Origin: VBWE01 sp943372645
GTDB taxonomy: Bacteria; Bacteroidota; Bacteroidia; Palsa-965
Assembly (NCBI GenBank): GCA_943372645.1
Contig: CALRZN010000008.1
Coordinates: 105,091 to 169,090 of the forward strand
DNA length: 64,000 nucleotides
Direction: 5' to 3'
Made by a program: the position numbers and the translations under genes. Positions 32,000 to 40,611 of the stretch are shown in pieces. Under the pieces are notes generated by a model. It was not told the DNA's origin and ran no database searches. It saw only the letters and a list, made by a program, of their open reading frames with translations. Positions within the stretch are counted from its first letter, which is position 1; the number at the start of each line of letters is the position of its first letter.

Positions 32000-33583
32000 T
32001 TATTTCACCCGTTCCAGGATCACATACCCATCCGTTTCACAAACCGTTTTAAACAGTTGCGCAAACGGCACATCGCCTTTGTAAATGGTGTTTACGTAAC
32101 GGTCGGTTTCTTTGCGGCTGCCGAACAGGTAACGTACCTCGTATTTGTCAATGATATATTGCAGACCGGCCACCGGGTAATTGTAGCCGGTTCCCCAGAT
32201 GCGTTTGAATTCTTCTTCGCTCAGCCGTTCTTCATCGCGCATGGTTTGGTAAACCAGTATTTTTCGTTCCGGCGCATAATAGTGAATCATTTTATTGTGG
32301 TTGGCATTTATCGGGAACAGGTTGCCCTCCGGGAATTGTTCAAACTGCCGGAAGATGTTTTTCAGTTCATCCTGTTCGGCATTAGCAGCTTTGTAGCTGC
32401 GCACAAAATTCCAGGCATGATACGCATACGCCAGTAAACTATACCCCAGCCACACATACACCCCAATGCGTACCGTTTCATAAAACGCGGCCAGTGCTGC
32501 AAACAGGATGAATGCAGGCGCAAGCACATATTCGAGGTAGCGTTCGCCCGAACCGAGAAACAAAAATGGTTTGTGTTTGGTGAGCAGAAACGTTCCGGTT
32601 CCGGTGGCCGTAAGCAACAGCAGGAATTCCATAAACGAATCCATGTGTTTATACTGATTACTGTACCCGGCAATGAGTACAAGCGGAATAAACGGGAAAA
32701 CGGTTACCAGCAAATGCAGGTAATGCGGCTCCACAAAAAACCAGTCGCGGAACACCCGCCATTGCCGGTGGCGCACCAGTCCCCAGGTTTTGCGCAGCAT
32801 TTCTATAAAATAAGCGATTACTGTTTTATAGCGGGGATACAAAACAAGGTGCTGCACCCGTGCGTAATACACACTGTGTTTGCGGTTGGCCACAAAAATG
32901 CCGGGCGAACGGCCAAACGAAATTGCGATTGAAAGCACAAACGCGGCCAGCACCAGCAGCGGATATAACGGCCACCAGAAAATACTCAGCGGAACCATAA
33001 AAAGCAGCAACACCTGCACACTGAAAATGGCAAAAATGTAAAGCATGGCACCTGCAACCAGCGAAACCGTAAGCGCGGTTATGTTTCCCGATTGGGTGTA
33101 ATACCACGCCGGAAAAATATGCACCAGGTACAGCAGCATAGCCGCAACGCGCGGACTCATATTATAGGCACGCGGTCCGTCGCCGGTGCGCAGCAGGGCC
33201 GGTGCGGTGGCATACAACGCTGCGGCCATAAACGGCACATCCGGAAAATCGCCGGGCAGTTTGGCAGTGGCATCCGCATACATGGCCAGGATATACACCA
33301 CAATAAGTACGAGCGTATCGAACAACGCACCGGCAATGCATTCGAAAAAACGCCACGTGTTTACCGGCAGCAGCGCCCACAGCCAGTGAAACAAAAACGG
33401 ATACCGGTGTTTGTTCGGCAATACAAAATACGAAAGGCTGTCAGGCACACGGAACCTGTTCTTGCGGATATCGGCCGAGGTGCCGAGGTGAAAATACGTA
33501 TCGGAAACCAGCAGTTTGCGGAGAAACAGGCGCGGCAGCACCCGCAGGCCAAAACACAGCAATATGAAACCAATCAACTCCAT
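32000..33583 (-). CDS. Multi-pass membrane protein, GT-C-glycosyltransferase-like
   Basis: 527 residues with about ten hydrophobic helices spread over residues 1-405 and a soluble C-terminal domain (about 410-527). An acidic DTYFHLGTSADIRKN motif lies in the first loop (residues 28-42), the position where GT-C transferases carry their catalytic acid; a second motif RTGDGPRAYNMSPR follows at 151-164. The C-terminal domain has LFGSRKETDRYVNTIYKGD and ends DGYVILERVK. This plan resembles lipid-linked-sugar glycosyltransferases (GT-C fold), but the exact family is not certain. It is preceded by a TATCTTTG box and converges with the beta-helix gene. Confidence 0.7.
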   Translation of the reverse strand: MELIGFILLCFGLRVLPRLFLRKLLVSDTYFHLGTSADIRKNRFRVPDSLSYFVLPNKHRYPFLFHWLWALLPVNTWRFFECIAGALFDTLVLIVVYILAMYADATAKLPGDFPDVPFMAAALYATAPALLRTGDGPRAYNMSPRVAAMLLYLVHIFPAWYYTQSGNITALTVSLVAGAMLYIFAIFSVQVLLLFMVPLSIFWWPLYPLLVLAAFVLSIAISFGRSPGIFVANRKHSVYYARVQHLVLYPRYKTVIAYFIEMLRKTWGLVRHRQWRVFRDWFFVEPHYLHLLVTVFPFIPLVLIAGYSNQYKHMDSFMEFLLLLTATGTGTFLLTKHKPFLFLGSGERYLEYVLAPAFILFAALAAFYETVRIGVYVWLGYSLLAYAYHAWNFVRSYKAANAEQDELKNIFRQFEQFPEGNLFPINANHNKMIHYYAPERKILVYQTMRDEERLSEEEFKRIWGTGYNYPVAGLQYIIDKYEVRYLFGSRKETDRYVNTIYKGDVPFAQLFKTVCETDGYVILERVK

Positions 33584-33636
33584 CGGCAGAAAATGGCAGC
33601 AGCAGCAAACGTATACGCCCCCTGCGCTGCACGTTT

Positions 33637-33644
33637 CAAAGATA
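33637..33644 (-). promoter_or_regulatory. TAnnTTTG -7 box for the GT-C-like gene
   Basis: TATCTTTG on the minus strand, 53 bases before ATG 33583. Confidence 0.5.
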
Positions 33645-33708
33645 ACTGAAAATAAATGCCGGGATGTTGCCGTTAAATCCCAGTGCGTAACTTTATCGCA
33701 TTAAACGT

Positions 33709-34380
33709 ATGCCGAAACTGTTCCTGAAAAAAGTATTGAGCTACCTCGTGCCGGTTCACATCGAAACCCGGAAAGGTGACATTACGCCGGTGCTGGAAAT
33801 TGCGCTGGTAAACGGAAAATATGTGCTCAACGGCGAGCGTGTAAACTATTCGTTCGGCGGACTGCAGGAAGTGTTCCGGCGCGTGTTCCGCAAATTTAAA
33901 CTGCAGCAGTACACGTTCGAAAATATGCTGCTGCTTGGTTTCGGTGCGGGCAGCGTGGTGCGGCTGCTGCGCGACGAGTTCGGACAAAAAGGCACCATTA
34001 CCGGGGTGGAAAACGATGGCGTGATGCTCGATCTTGCAGCGGAATATTTCGGCACCACACGCATCAGCGGACTCACACTCGTACACGAAGATGCTGCCGC
34101 GTTTGTAAAAGGCTGCACGCAAACGTTTGACCTCATTGTGATTGACCTGTTCATCGAAGAGCACATTCCCGATCCCTTCCGGGAAGAACCGTTCCTGCAA
34201 CAGTTCAAACGGCTGCTGCGTAAAAACGGGCTGTTGTTTTTTAATGTAATCACCGAAGAAGTAGCCGGCAAAACCAGCGAAGCGCCCGTAATCCAGCGCA
34301 TGCGGCATATTTTCCCGAACCTGGAAGTGGTGCCGGTGGTAATGTTTGGGGTGAAAAATACGATGCTGGTGGTGCGGTGA
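33709..34380 (+). CDS. Spermidine-synthase-like methyltransferase-fold protein
   Basis: 223 residues with a Rossmann-type fold: a beta-rich start (VLEIALVNGKYVLNGERVNYSF, as in the N-terminal domain of spermidine synthases), motif I LLLGFGAGSVVRLLRDE, then TITGVENDGVMLDLAAEYF, HEDAAAFV and FDLIVIDLFIEEHIP. The latter resembles the D-x-x-x-D/E catalytic region of SpeE-like enzymes, though the polyamine-site residues are not clearly kept. It may be a spermidine synthase relative with another substrate. It is divergent from the GT-C-like gene and converges with glmM, with a palindromic repeat between. Confidence 0.75.
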   Translation: MPKLFLKKVLSYLVPVHIETRKGDITPVLEIALVNGKYVLNGERVNYSFGGLQEVFRRVFRKFKLQQYTFENMLLLGFGAGSVVRLLRDEFGQKGTITGVENDGVMLDLAAEYFGTTRISGLTLVHEDAAAFVKGCTQTFDLIVIDLFIEEHIPDPFREEPFLQQFKRLLRKNGLLFFNVITEEVAGKTSEAPVIQRMRHIFPNLEVVPVVMFGVKNTMLVVR

Positions 34381-34389
34381 AAAAATGCA

Positions 34390-34480
34390 CAATAATCAAT
34401 GTTCAATGCGCAATTTTCAAGTTTTTTTACTTGAGTATTGAGAATTGATTATTGAACATTGAAAATTTGAAAAAACGCTT
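34390..34480. repeat. ATTGA-type palindromic repeat, copy F
   Basis: CAATAATCAATGTTCAATGC...TTTTCAAG and CTTGAGTATTGAGAATTGAT...GAACATTG form the arms around a TTTTTTTA loop, followed by GAAAATTTGAAAA. Placed between convergent genes, where it could serve as a bidirectional terminator. Confidence 0.8.
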
Positions 34481-34538
34481 GGGTAAACAAGCTCCCAGTG
34501 GAAAATACACACCGTCAATCCCCAATCAGAACCAAAAT

Positions 34539-35945
34539 CTAAAGCTGTTGTTGCTTGATCAGTTCACGAATATCGCCCATGATTTTTTTCGCCAGGTTAT
34601 CGGCCGTGGTTTCTGATTCGCTTTCGGAATAGATGCGGATAATGGGCTCGGTGTTTGAGCGGCGCAGGTGTACCCATTCCTTGTCGAATTCAATTTTCAC
34701 CCCGTCAATCGTATTCACCGGCTGCTTTTTGTAGCGTACCTGTATGCCTTCGAGCAGGGCACCCATATCTATTTCGGGTGTGAGTTCAATTTTGTTTTTC
34801 GAAATGTGGTAATTCGGATACGACGAGCGCAGCATGGATGTGGTTTTACCAAACTTCGCGAGGTGTGTAAGAAACAGCGCAATGCCGGCCAGTGCGTCGC
34901 GGCCGTAATGCAGTTCCGGGTAAATTACCCCGCCGTTGCCTTCGCCACCGATCACCGCTTTTTTGGCCTTCATCAGATCAACCACGTTCACCTCCCCTAC
35001 TGCCGATGCAAAATAACTGCCACCGGCTTTTTCGGTTACATCGCGCAGCGCACGGGTTGACGAAAGGTTGGAAACCGTATTGCCCGGTGTGTTTTTAAGC
35101 ACGTAATCCGCAACGGCCACCAGCGTGTATTCTTCACCAAACATTTCCCCGTCTTCGCACACCAATGCCAGGCGGTCCACATCGGGATCGACCACGATGC
35201 CGAGATCGGCGTTGTTCTTTTTAACCGCTTTGGCAATATCGCGGAGGTTTTCGGGCAGCGGTTCCGGGTTGTGCGGAAAATCGCCGTTCGGTTCGCAGTA
35301 CAGTTCGGTAATCTGCTCTACACCCAGCGCTTTCAGCAGCATGGGCACAGCAATGCCGCCGGTGGAGTTAACGGCATCCACCACAATTTTAAAGTTGCGG
35401 GCCTTGATGGCTTTCACGTCCACAAGGGGAAGCGCAAGCACCTGGTCAATATGAAACTGGATGTAACCGTCTTTTTGGCTAATGGTACCGAGGTTATTTA
35501 CATCGGCAAAGGTGTATGCATCAGAAGCAGCAATGGCCAGCACTTCTTCCCCGTCGGCGCCGGAAATAAACTCGCCTTTTTCATTCAGCAGTTTCAGCGC
35601 ATTCCATTGCTTCGGGTTGTGGCTGGCCGTGAGAATAATGCCGCCGTCGGCTTTTTCGTTGGGAACGGCTACTTCCACGGTGGGTGTGGTCGAAAGTCCG
35701 ATATCAATTACGTTTATGCCCAGTCCCGAAAGCGTTCCGGTAACCAGCTGGTTGACCATAGGCCCCGAAATACGGGCATCACGGCCGACCACTACGTTCA
35801 GTTTTTTCGATTTCGATTTGCTGCGGTTGATCAGCCAGGTGCCGTAAGCGGCAGTGAACTTAACAACATCGAGCGGGCTTAAACCTTCACCGGGTTTGCC
35901 ACCGATGGTACCACGGATTCCTGAAATGGATTTTATGAGCGACAC
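34539..35945 (-). CDS. glmM: Phosphoglucosamine mutase family protein
   Basis: 468 residues, alpha-D-phosphohexomutase family. The active-site loop reads ILTASHNPKQWNALK with phosphoserine Ser108; the metal loop is VVDPDVDRLAL (about 248); the sugar-binding loop is EGNGGVIYPE; and the phosphate-binding C-terminal loop is RRSNTEPIIRIYSE. GlmM makes glucosamine-1-phosphate for cell-wall UDP-GlcNAc. A phosphoglucomutase/phosphomannomutase function cannot be ruled out by eye. A TAACTTTG box lies 81 bases upstream of the ATG. Confidence 0.9.
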   Translation of the reverse strand: MSLIKSISGIRGTIGGKPGEGLSPLDVVKFTAAYGTWLINRSKSKSKKLNVVVGRDARISGPMVNQLVTGTLSGLGINVIDIGLSTTPTVEVAVPNEKADGGIILTASHNPKQWNALKLLNEKGEFISGADGEEVLAIAASDAYTFADVNNLGTISQKDGYIQFHIDQVLALPLVDVKAIKARNFKIVVDAVNSTGGIAVPMLLKALGVEQITELYCEPNGDFPHNPEPLPENLRDIAKAVKKNNADLGIVVDPDVDRLALVCEDGEMFGEEYTLVAVADYVLKNTPGNTVSNLSSTRALRDVTEKAGGSYFASAVGEVNVVDLMKAKKAVIGGEGNGGVIYPELHYGRDALAGIALFLTHLAKFGKTTSMLRSSYPNYHISKNKIELTPEIDMGALLEGIQVRYKKQPVNTIDGVKIEFDKEWVHLRRSNTEPIIRIYSESESETTADNLAKKIMGDIRELIKQQQL

Positions 35946-36026
35946 GTGAAATAGCTTAAATAATGTTTAACGGCTTGTTTTTCAGTAATAAACCTGCGGC
36001 ATCAGCGTTTGGATGAAACCGGGGTG

Positions 36027-36034
36027 CAAAGTTA
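36027..36034 (-). promoter_or_regulatory. TAnnTTTG -7 box for glmM
   Basis: TAACTTTG on the minus strand, 81 bases upstream of ATG 35945. Confidence 0.5.
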
Positions 36035-36117
36035 GTTGTTTGGTTAAACAGCGGGCTTTTTCACACAGCGAAATATGAACAGCGAAAAAAGCCATATTGC
36101 TGATAACTTTAACTAAT

Positions 36118-36144
36118 TTTGCGCCGGATTTTTCCGTATTTTTG
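36118..36144 (+). promoter_or_regulatory. Promoter with -33 TTTG and -7 TATTTTTG
   Basis: TTTG at 36118-36121 and TATTTTTG at 36137-36144 have near-ideal spacing (19 bases from start to start). The ATG of the TPR gene at 36178 would have a leader of about 27 bases. Confidence 0.6.
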
Positions 36145-36177
36145 ATAAAGTTGCATTGTACTATAATACACCGTTCT

Positions 36178-37566
36178 ATGAAGAGTGAACATGATCCCAT
36201 AAAAGAAATGGTGCAGCGTTTTGAGCAGATGAGAAAAAACGACACCATTTCGTTTTTTGAAGAAGAAGATTTAGAAGATATCATCGACCACTATATTAAA
36301 GTACGTCATTACAAAAAAGCCTTTGACGCACTCGAAATAGCCCGCAGCCAGCATCCGTACGCCGTGTTGTTTGTTGTGATGAAAGCCCAGGTACATATGC
36401 AGCTCTGTGAAAACCAGATTGCACTCGACCTGCTGAACCAGGCCGAAATAATGGAGCCCCGTTTTGGCGATATTCACTTCACCCGCGGCAGCATTTACAG
36501 CCAGATGGGCCTGCCCGAAAAAGCCATTGCCTGTTTTAAACGCGCCGCTGAATGCGACGAGCCGGAAGACGAAATGATGGTTTGTATTGCTTACGAACTG
36601 GGCAATATGGGGCGTTACGAAGAAGCCATCCCGCTCATCTGCAAGGCCATAAACATGAATCCGGATTATACGCAGGCGCTGTACGAACTTTCGTTTGCCT
36701 ACGAAATGACCGGGCAGCACGAAAAAGCGATTGCATTTTTTGATAATTACACCGACCTGCGCCCCTACAACCCGGCCGGTTGGTTCAACCTCGGGCAGTC
36801 ATTCAGCCGCGCGGGGCATTTTGAAAAGGCGGTAGAAGCCTACGATTATGCCACGCTCATTGATGAAGGTTTTATCAGTGCCTATTTCAGCAAAGGCAAT
36901 GCACTGGCGGCGTTGAACCATTACGACGAAGCCATTCAGGCTTTCCGCGAAACCTTTAAGTTTAACGATCCCGATGCCAGTGCGTTTTATTACATCGGCG
37001 AATGTTTTGAACAGAAAGGCGATACCGAACAGGCCATCATTCATTATAACAAGGCCATCCGCCTCAACCCGCAGATGAGCGAGGCGTGGCTGGGCATGGG
37101 CATTATGCTCGACCAGCAGAACCGCCGTACCGAAGCCATTCACTACGTGAAAAAGGCGCTGGAGCTGGAATCGAACAACCCGGAAGCCTGGTACGTGTTC
37201 GGTGAACTCGAACATAAAATGGGCTTTTACGAGGAAGCCGAAGAAGCCTACCGCCGTGTAATTGAACTGGATCCGGACAACCCGGACATCTGGCTCGATT
37301 ATTCGCGCCTGCTCTACGAACAGGACAAAGCCGACTACGCCATCGAAACCATGGCCGAAGCCATCAAATACCACCCGAAGAATGCCGACCTCAGTTATCG
37401 CATGACCGGCTACCTGCTCGGAACGGGTAAAAACCAGGAAGCCATGGGGTACCTGCACGATGCGCTGCTGCTTGACTTTGAGCGCCATACCGAACTCTTT
37501 GATTTCCTTCCCCAGCTGCGTGAAAACAGTGCGGTGGTTGCATTTATCGAGTCGTACCGCAAATAA
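36178..37566 (+). CDS. Cytosolic TPR-repeat protein
   Basis: 462 residues from ATG 36178; the frame is open upstream but crosses the promoter. After an acidic start (KSEHDPIKEMVQRFEQMRKN and FFEEEDLEDIIDHYI), about eleven TPR repeats of 34 residues fill residues 45-440 (for example AEIMEPRFGDIHFTRGSIYS, NPAGWFNLGQSFSRAGHFEK, PEAWYVFGELEHKMGFYEEA). There is no signal peptide or membrane segment, so it is a cytosolic scaffold or adaptor. Such proteins are strongly conserved in Bacteroidota, but their partner is unknown. It stands alone, followed by a nested palindromic repeat. Confidence 0.9.
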   Translation: MKSEHDPIKEMVQRFEQMRKNDTISFFEEEDLEDIIDHYIKVRHYKKAFDALEIARSQHPYAVLFVVMKAQVHMQLCENQIALDLLNQAEIMEPRFGDIHFTRGSIYSQMGLPEKAIACFKRAAECDEPEDEMMVCIAYELGNMGRYEEAIPLICKAINMNPDYTQALYELSFAYEMTGQHEKAIAFFDNYTDLRPYNPAGWFNLGQSFSRAGHFEKAVEAYDYATLIDEGFISAYFSKGNALAALNHYDEAIQAFRETFKFNDPDASAFYYIGECFEQKGDTEQAIIHYNKAIRLNPQMSEAWLGMGIMLDQQNRRTEAIHYVKKALELESNNPEAWYVFGELEHKMGFYEEAEEAYRRVIELDPDNPDIWLDYSRLLYEQDKADYAIETMAEAIKYHPKNADLSYRMTGYLLGTGKNQEAMGYLHDALLLDFERHTELFDFLPQLRENSAVVAFIESYRK

Positions 37567-37624
37567 GTTCGTATAAAACAGGTCGCAAACAAAACCCGGA
37601 TTTCATTACGTAAATTTTATTTCA

Positions 37625-37783
37625 GGTCGGCAGTTTGCAGTCGGCAGTCTGATTCCTGAAAGGAAAAGATACTATTCCATGCATATACAAAATCAACTTT
37701 TAGCTTCGCTTAAAGTTGATTTTGTTGAATAAGTCCATTAATGATTCAGACTGCTGACTGCAATTTGCCGACTGCTGACTGGT
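37625..37783. repeat. GCAGT-type palindromic repeat with nested perfect hairpin
   Basis: Outer arms: GGTCGGCAGTTTGCAGTCGG...CAGTCTGATTC (37625-37655) and GATTCAGACTGCTGACTGCAATTTGCCGAC (37743-37772), followed by a further CTGACTG. Within them lies a perfect 13-bp hairpin CAAAATCAACTTT/AAAGTTGATTTTG (37688-37724, 11-base spacer). It occupies most of a 323-base gap; no gene is visible. Confidence 0.8.
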
Positions 37784-37827
37784 TCAGCGGTTATTTTACA
37801 AAATGCGCCCCGGTTTGCCTGCTATTT

Positions 37828-37855
37828 TTTGCGATCATTAATTTTCGTAGTTTTG
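37828..37855 (+). promoter_or_regulatory. Promoter with -33 TTTG and -7 TAGTTTTG
   Basis: TTTG at 37828-37831 and TAGTTTTG at 37848-37855, 20 bases apart start to start, 34 bases before the ATG at 37890. Confidence 0.6.
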
Positions 37856-37889
37856 GAACCCGGCATAAAGCCGGTTTTGCACACTAACT

Positions 37890-38669
37890 ATGAATTTTAC
37901 ACTCCCGCACATACCTGAACGTACGGTTAAACCGCGTACCCATGGCATTACCATGGTTATGGATAAAGGATTAAGCCTGCGCCAGGCCGAAGACATGATT
38001 GAAAGCTCCGGCGATTTCGTGGACCTGGTCAAACTCGGTTTCGGCACCTCCTACGTTTCTAAAAACCTGGCTGAGAAAATCAAGCTGTACAAAAGCGCCG
38101 GCATGAAAGTGTATCTCGGCGGTACGCTGTTCGAGGCGTTCATTATCCGCAACATGTTTGAGGATTATATCAAACTGGTGGATAAGCTGAAACTGGATAC
38201 AGCTGAGGTTTCCGACGGCTCCATTGAAATGGATCACGGCAAAAAATGCGAATACATCAATAAACTTTCGAAATACTACACCGTTTTGTCGGAAGTAGGC
38301 TCGAAAGAAGAAGGCATTATCATCCACCCGAACATGTGGACGAGCATGATGAAAAAGGAACTGGAAGCCGGTTCGTGGAAAGTGATTGCGGAAGCACGCG
38401 AAAGCGGCAACGTGGGCATTTACCACCGCAACGGCTCGGCCCATACCATGCTCATCAACAAAATCATGTCGAAAGTGCCGAAAGAAGCCATCCTGTGGGA
38501 AGCCCCGCAGAAATCGCAGCAGGTGTGGTTTATTAAACTGCTGGGCGCTGATGTGAACCTCGGCAACATCGGGCCGGATGATGTGATTCCGCTCGAAACC
38601 CTGCGCATCGGCCTGCGCGGCGACACGTTTTTCCAATACCTTCCTAAAAATTCTGCAGTAAAAAAATAA
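37890..38669 (+). CDS. Phosphosulfolactate synthase (ComA-like)
   Basis: 259 residues of the ComA TIM-barrel family, which in coenzyme M synthesis adds sulfite to phosphoenolpyruvate to make (R)-phosphosulfolactate. Recognised from GITMVMDKGLSLRQAEDMIE, DLVKLGFGTSYVS, VYLGGTLFEAFIIRNM, DTAEVSDGSIEMDHGKKCEY, SEVGSKEEG, and VIAEARESGNVGIYHRNG. The length matches the family. ComB and ComC are not encoded in the window, so the product is unlikely to go to coenzyme M; in Bacteroidota a sulfonate building block for sulfonolipids is a plausible alternative (inference). A rhodanese gene starts 7 bases after the stop, suggesting shared sulfur chemistry. Confidence 0.88.
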   Translation: MNFTLPHIPERTVKPRTHGITMVMDKGLSLRQAEDMIESSGDFVDLVKLGFGTSYVSKNLAEKIKLYKSAGMKVYLGGTLFEAFIIRNMFEDYIKLVDKLKLDTAEVSDGSIEMDHGKKCEYINKLSKYYTVLSEVGSKEEGIIIHPNMWTSMMKKELEAGSWKVIAEARESGNVGIYHRNGSAHTMLINKIMSKVPKEAILWEAPQKSQQVWFIKLLGADVNLGNIGPDDVIPLETLRIGLRGDTFFQYLPKNSAVKK

Positions 38670-38676
38670 CAGGCAA

Positions 38677-38991
38677 ATGAAAGAAGTTACCGTACAGGAG
38701 CTGAAAACAATGCGCGACAGCGGCGAAGCGCACCAGCTCATTGATGTCCGCGAAGCCTACGAAGTTGAAATTGCAAACATCGGCGGCGAACACATTCCCA
38801 TGGGCAGCGTGATGGCCAACCTGGACAAGATTTCCAAAGAACAGAAAGTAATTGTACACTGCCGCAGCGGCGCACGTTCAGCAGCCATTGTGCAGAACCT
38901 GGAGAAAAACGGCTACACCAATGTGTATAACCTGAAAGGTGGCATACTTGCATGGGCGCGCGAAATTGATCCTGACATGCCCACGTACTAA
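38677..38991 (+). CDS. Single-domain rhodanese
   Basis: 104 residues, one rhodanese domain. The active-site Cys62 lies in the loop VHCRSGARSA, a typical sulfurtransferase loop; other signatures are QLIDVREAYEVEIANIGGEH and VYNLKGGILAWARE. It begins 7 bases after the ComA-like gene and ends 9 bases before the DedA gene, so it is part of an operon with comA, dedA and aroE. It may deliver or accept sulfane sulfur; the acceptor is unknown. Confidence 0.93.
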   Translation: MKEVTVQELKTMRDSGEAHQLIDVREAYEVEIANIGGEHIPMGSVMANLDKISKEQKVIVHCRSGARSAAIVQNLEKNGYTNVYNLKGGILAWAREIDPDMPTY

Positions 38992-39000
38992 ACCACCCGC

Positions 39001-39657
39001 ATGGAGCTGATCAAAGAATTCTGGTTTTTTATAACGCATCTTGATAAATCGCTGCCCCTGTTCATCGCTGAGCACGGCAATATGATTTACCTCTTGCTTT
39101 TCCTCATCATTTTTGTAGAAACCGGCCTGGTGATTATGCCGTTTCTGCCCGGTGATTCGCTGCTGTTTACCGCAGGCGCGCTGGCTGCAGCCGACGGACA
39201 TCCGCTGAGCCTTGCGATACTGATTCCGTTACTGTTTGTAGCGGCCGTTGCCGGCGATAACCTGAACTACGTCGTCGGACGATTTGCAGGGCACCGTGCC
39301 ATGAAACTGCGCATCGGGAAACGCGTGCTCATTAAAAAAGAATGGCTTGAAAAAACCCATGCCTTTTTTGAAAAATACGGCACCAAGGCCATCATCCTGG
39401 CGCGTTTTGTTCCCATCGTGCGCACCATTACCCCTTTTGTGGCCGGTGTGGGCGAAATGAACTACCGCAAAAAATTCCTGCCCTTTGATATTGCCGGTGG
39501 CCTGCTCTGGATCAGCAGCATGCTGTTGTGCGGCTACCTGTTCGGCAACCTGCCCTGGGTGAAAGCGCATTTTGAAATGGTAGTAGTAGGCATTATCGGC
39601 ATTTCGGTGCTGCCCATGGTTATCGGCTACATTCAGCACAAGCGCAAAAAAGCATGA
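39001..39657 (+). CDS. DedA-family membrane protein
   Basis: 218 residues. DedA signatures: FVETGLVIMPFLPGDSLLFTAGALAA in a hydrophobic re-entrant region, VAGDNLNYVVGRFAG, KYGTKAIILARFVPIVRTITPFVAG with the conserved Arg and Pro, and GGLLWISSMLLCGYLFG. DedA proteins are inner membrane proteins thought to scramble or flip lipid carriers such as undecaprenyl phosphate. The aroE start overlaps its stop by 4 bases (ATGA, 39654-39657), showing translational coupling. Confidence 0.93.
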   Translation: MELIKEFWFFITHLDKSLPLFIAEHGNMIYLLLFLIIFVETGLVIMPFLPGDSLLFTAGALAAADGHPLSLAILIPLLFVAAVAGDNLNYVVGRFAGHRAMKLRIGKRVLIKKEWLEKTHAFFEKYGTKAIILARFVPIVRTITPFVAGVGEMNYRKKFLPFDIAGGLLWISSMLLCGYLFGNLPWVKAHFEMVVVGIIGISVLPMVIGYIQHKRKKA

Positions 39658-40406
39658 GGCGTTTCGGGCTCATCGGTCGTTCCCTTTCCCATTCGTTTTC
39701 CGGTACCTATTTCACAGCGAAATTTGAAACGCTGGGCATTACTGATGCTGTTTTTGAACTTTATCCGCTCGAAACCATTGATGCGCTTCCGCAACTGCTG
39801 AAACAGTATCCCGATCTGCGCGGACTGAGCGTTACCATTCCTTACAAAACAGCAGTGATCCCTTTTCTTGATGAACTGGACGAAACCGCAGCCCGCATTG
39901 GCGCTGTAAACTGCATTGCCATTGGTGATAAACTGATCGGGCATAATACTGATGCGTGGGGCTTCCGCCAGTCGCTGAAACCGTTTCTCACCTCCGCGCA
40001 CGATCGTGCACTTATTCTCGGAACCGGCGGCGCATCCAAAGCCGTAAAGTATGTACTGGATGAAATCGGAATTGATTGCGCATTTGTTACCCGCGATAAA
40101 TCGCAGGTTGCAGAAGGACAACTGTGTTTTACGTACGAAGAACTCAATCCCTACATCCTGCAGGCGTTTAAACTGATTGTGAATACCACGCCGCTCGGTA
40201 CATTTCCGGCCGTTGAAGAAGCCCCTGCCCTGCCCTGGAATGCATTAACGCCCGAACATTTGCTGTACGACCTCGTGTACAATCCCGCCGAAACGCTCTT
40301 TATGAAAAACGGCCGGCAGCACGGCGCAACCGCTATGAATGGGTATGACATGCTGAAAGCGCAGGCGGAGAAAGCGTGGGAGATCTGGAATGCCGGGGTA
40401 AAATAG
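39654..40406 (+). CDS. aroE: Shikimate 5-dehydrogenase
   Basis: 250 residues. The shikimate site includes GLIGRSLSHSFSGTYF, catalytic Lys65 in LSVTIPYKTAV, and Asp100 in GHNTDAWGF. The NADP-binding loop is LILGTGGASKAVKYVLDE. The enzyme reduces 3-dehydroshikimate with NADPH in aromatic amino acid synthesis. Translation is coupled to the upstream DedA gene. It is the last gene of the comA-rhodanese-dedA-aroE run and is followed by a CACAAAG-type repeat. Confidence 0.95.
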   Translation: MRRFGLIGRSLSHSFSGTYFTAKFETLGITDAVFELYPLETIDALPQLLKQYPDLRGLSVTIPYKTAVIPFLDELDETAARIGAVNCIAIGDKLIGHNTDAWGFRQSLKPFLTSAHDRALILGTGGASKAVKYVLDEIGIDCAFVTRDKSQVAEGQLCFTYEELNPYILQAFKLIVNTTPLGTFPAVEEAPALPWNALTPEHLLYDLVYNPAETLFMKNGRQHGATAMNGYDMLKAQAEKAWEIWNAGVK

Positions 40407-40444
40407 ATTATTTTCGACAGTTTGATTAACTGTGTTACTCTCGC

Positions 40445-40535
40445 CTAACCACAATGGACACAAAGGCATGCACAAAGAGGCCACTATGAAATAATAATTC
40501 GCTTCGTGGACTTTGTGTAGTTCTTTGTGCGTGCG
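40445..40535. repeat. CACAAAG-type palindromic repeat, copy 2
   Basis: CTAACCACAATGGACACAAAGG and GCACAAAGAGGCCACTATG face TTCGTGGACTTTGTGTAGTT and CTTTGTGCGTGCGG. Same family as 25083-25199, here between the convergent aroE and glycosyltransferase genes. Confidence 0.7.
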
Positions 40536-40611
40536 GTAGCATGTGGGCGAGGCTTTGCAGTAAGATAAATTAAGCCCAGTTCCTCAAACAAGAAGCATTC
40601 AAAACAAACGA

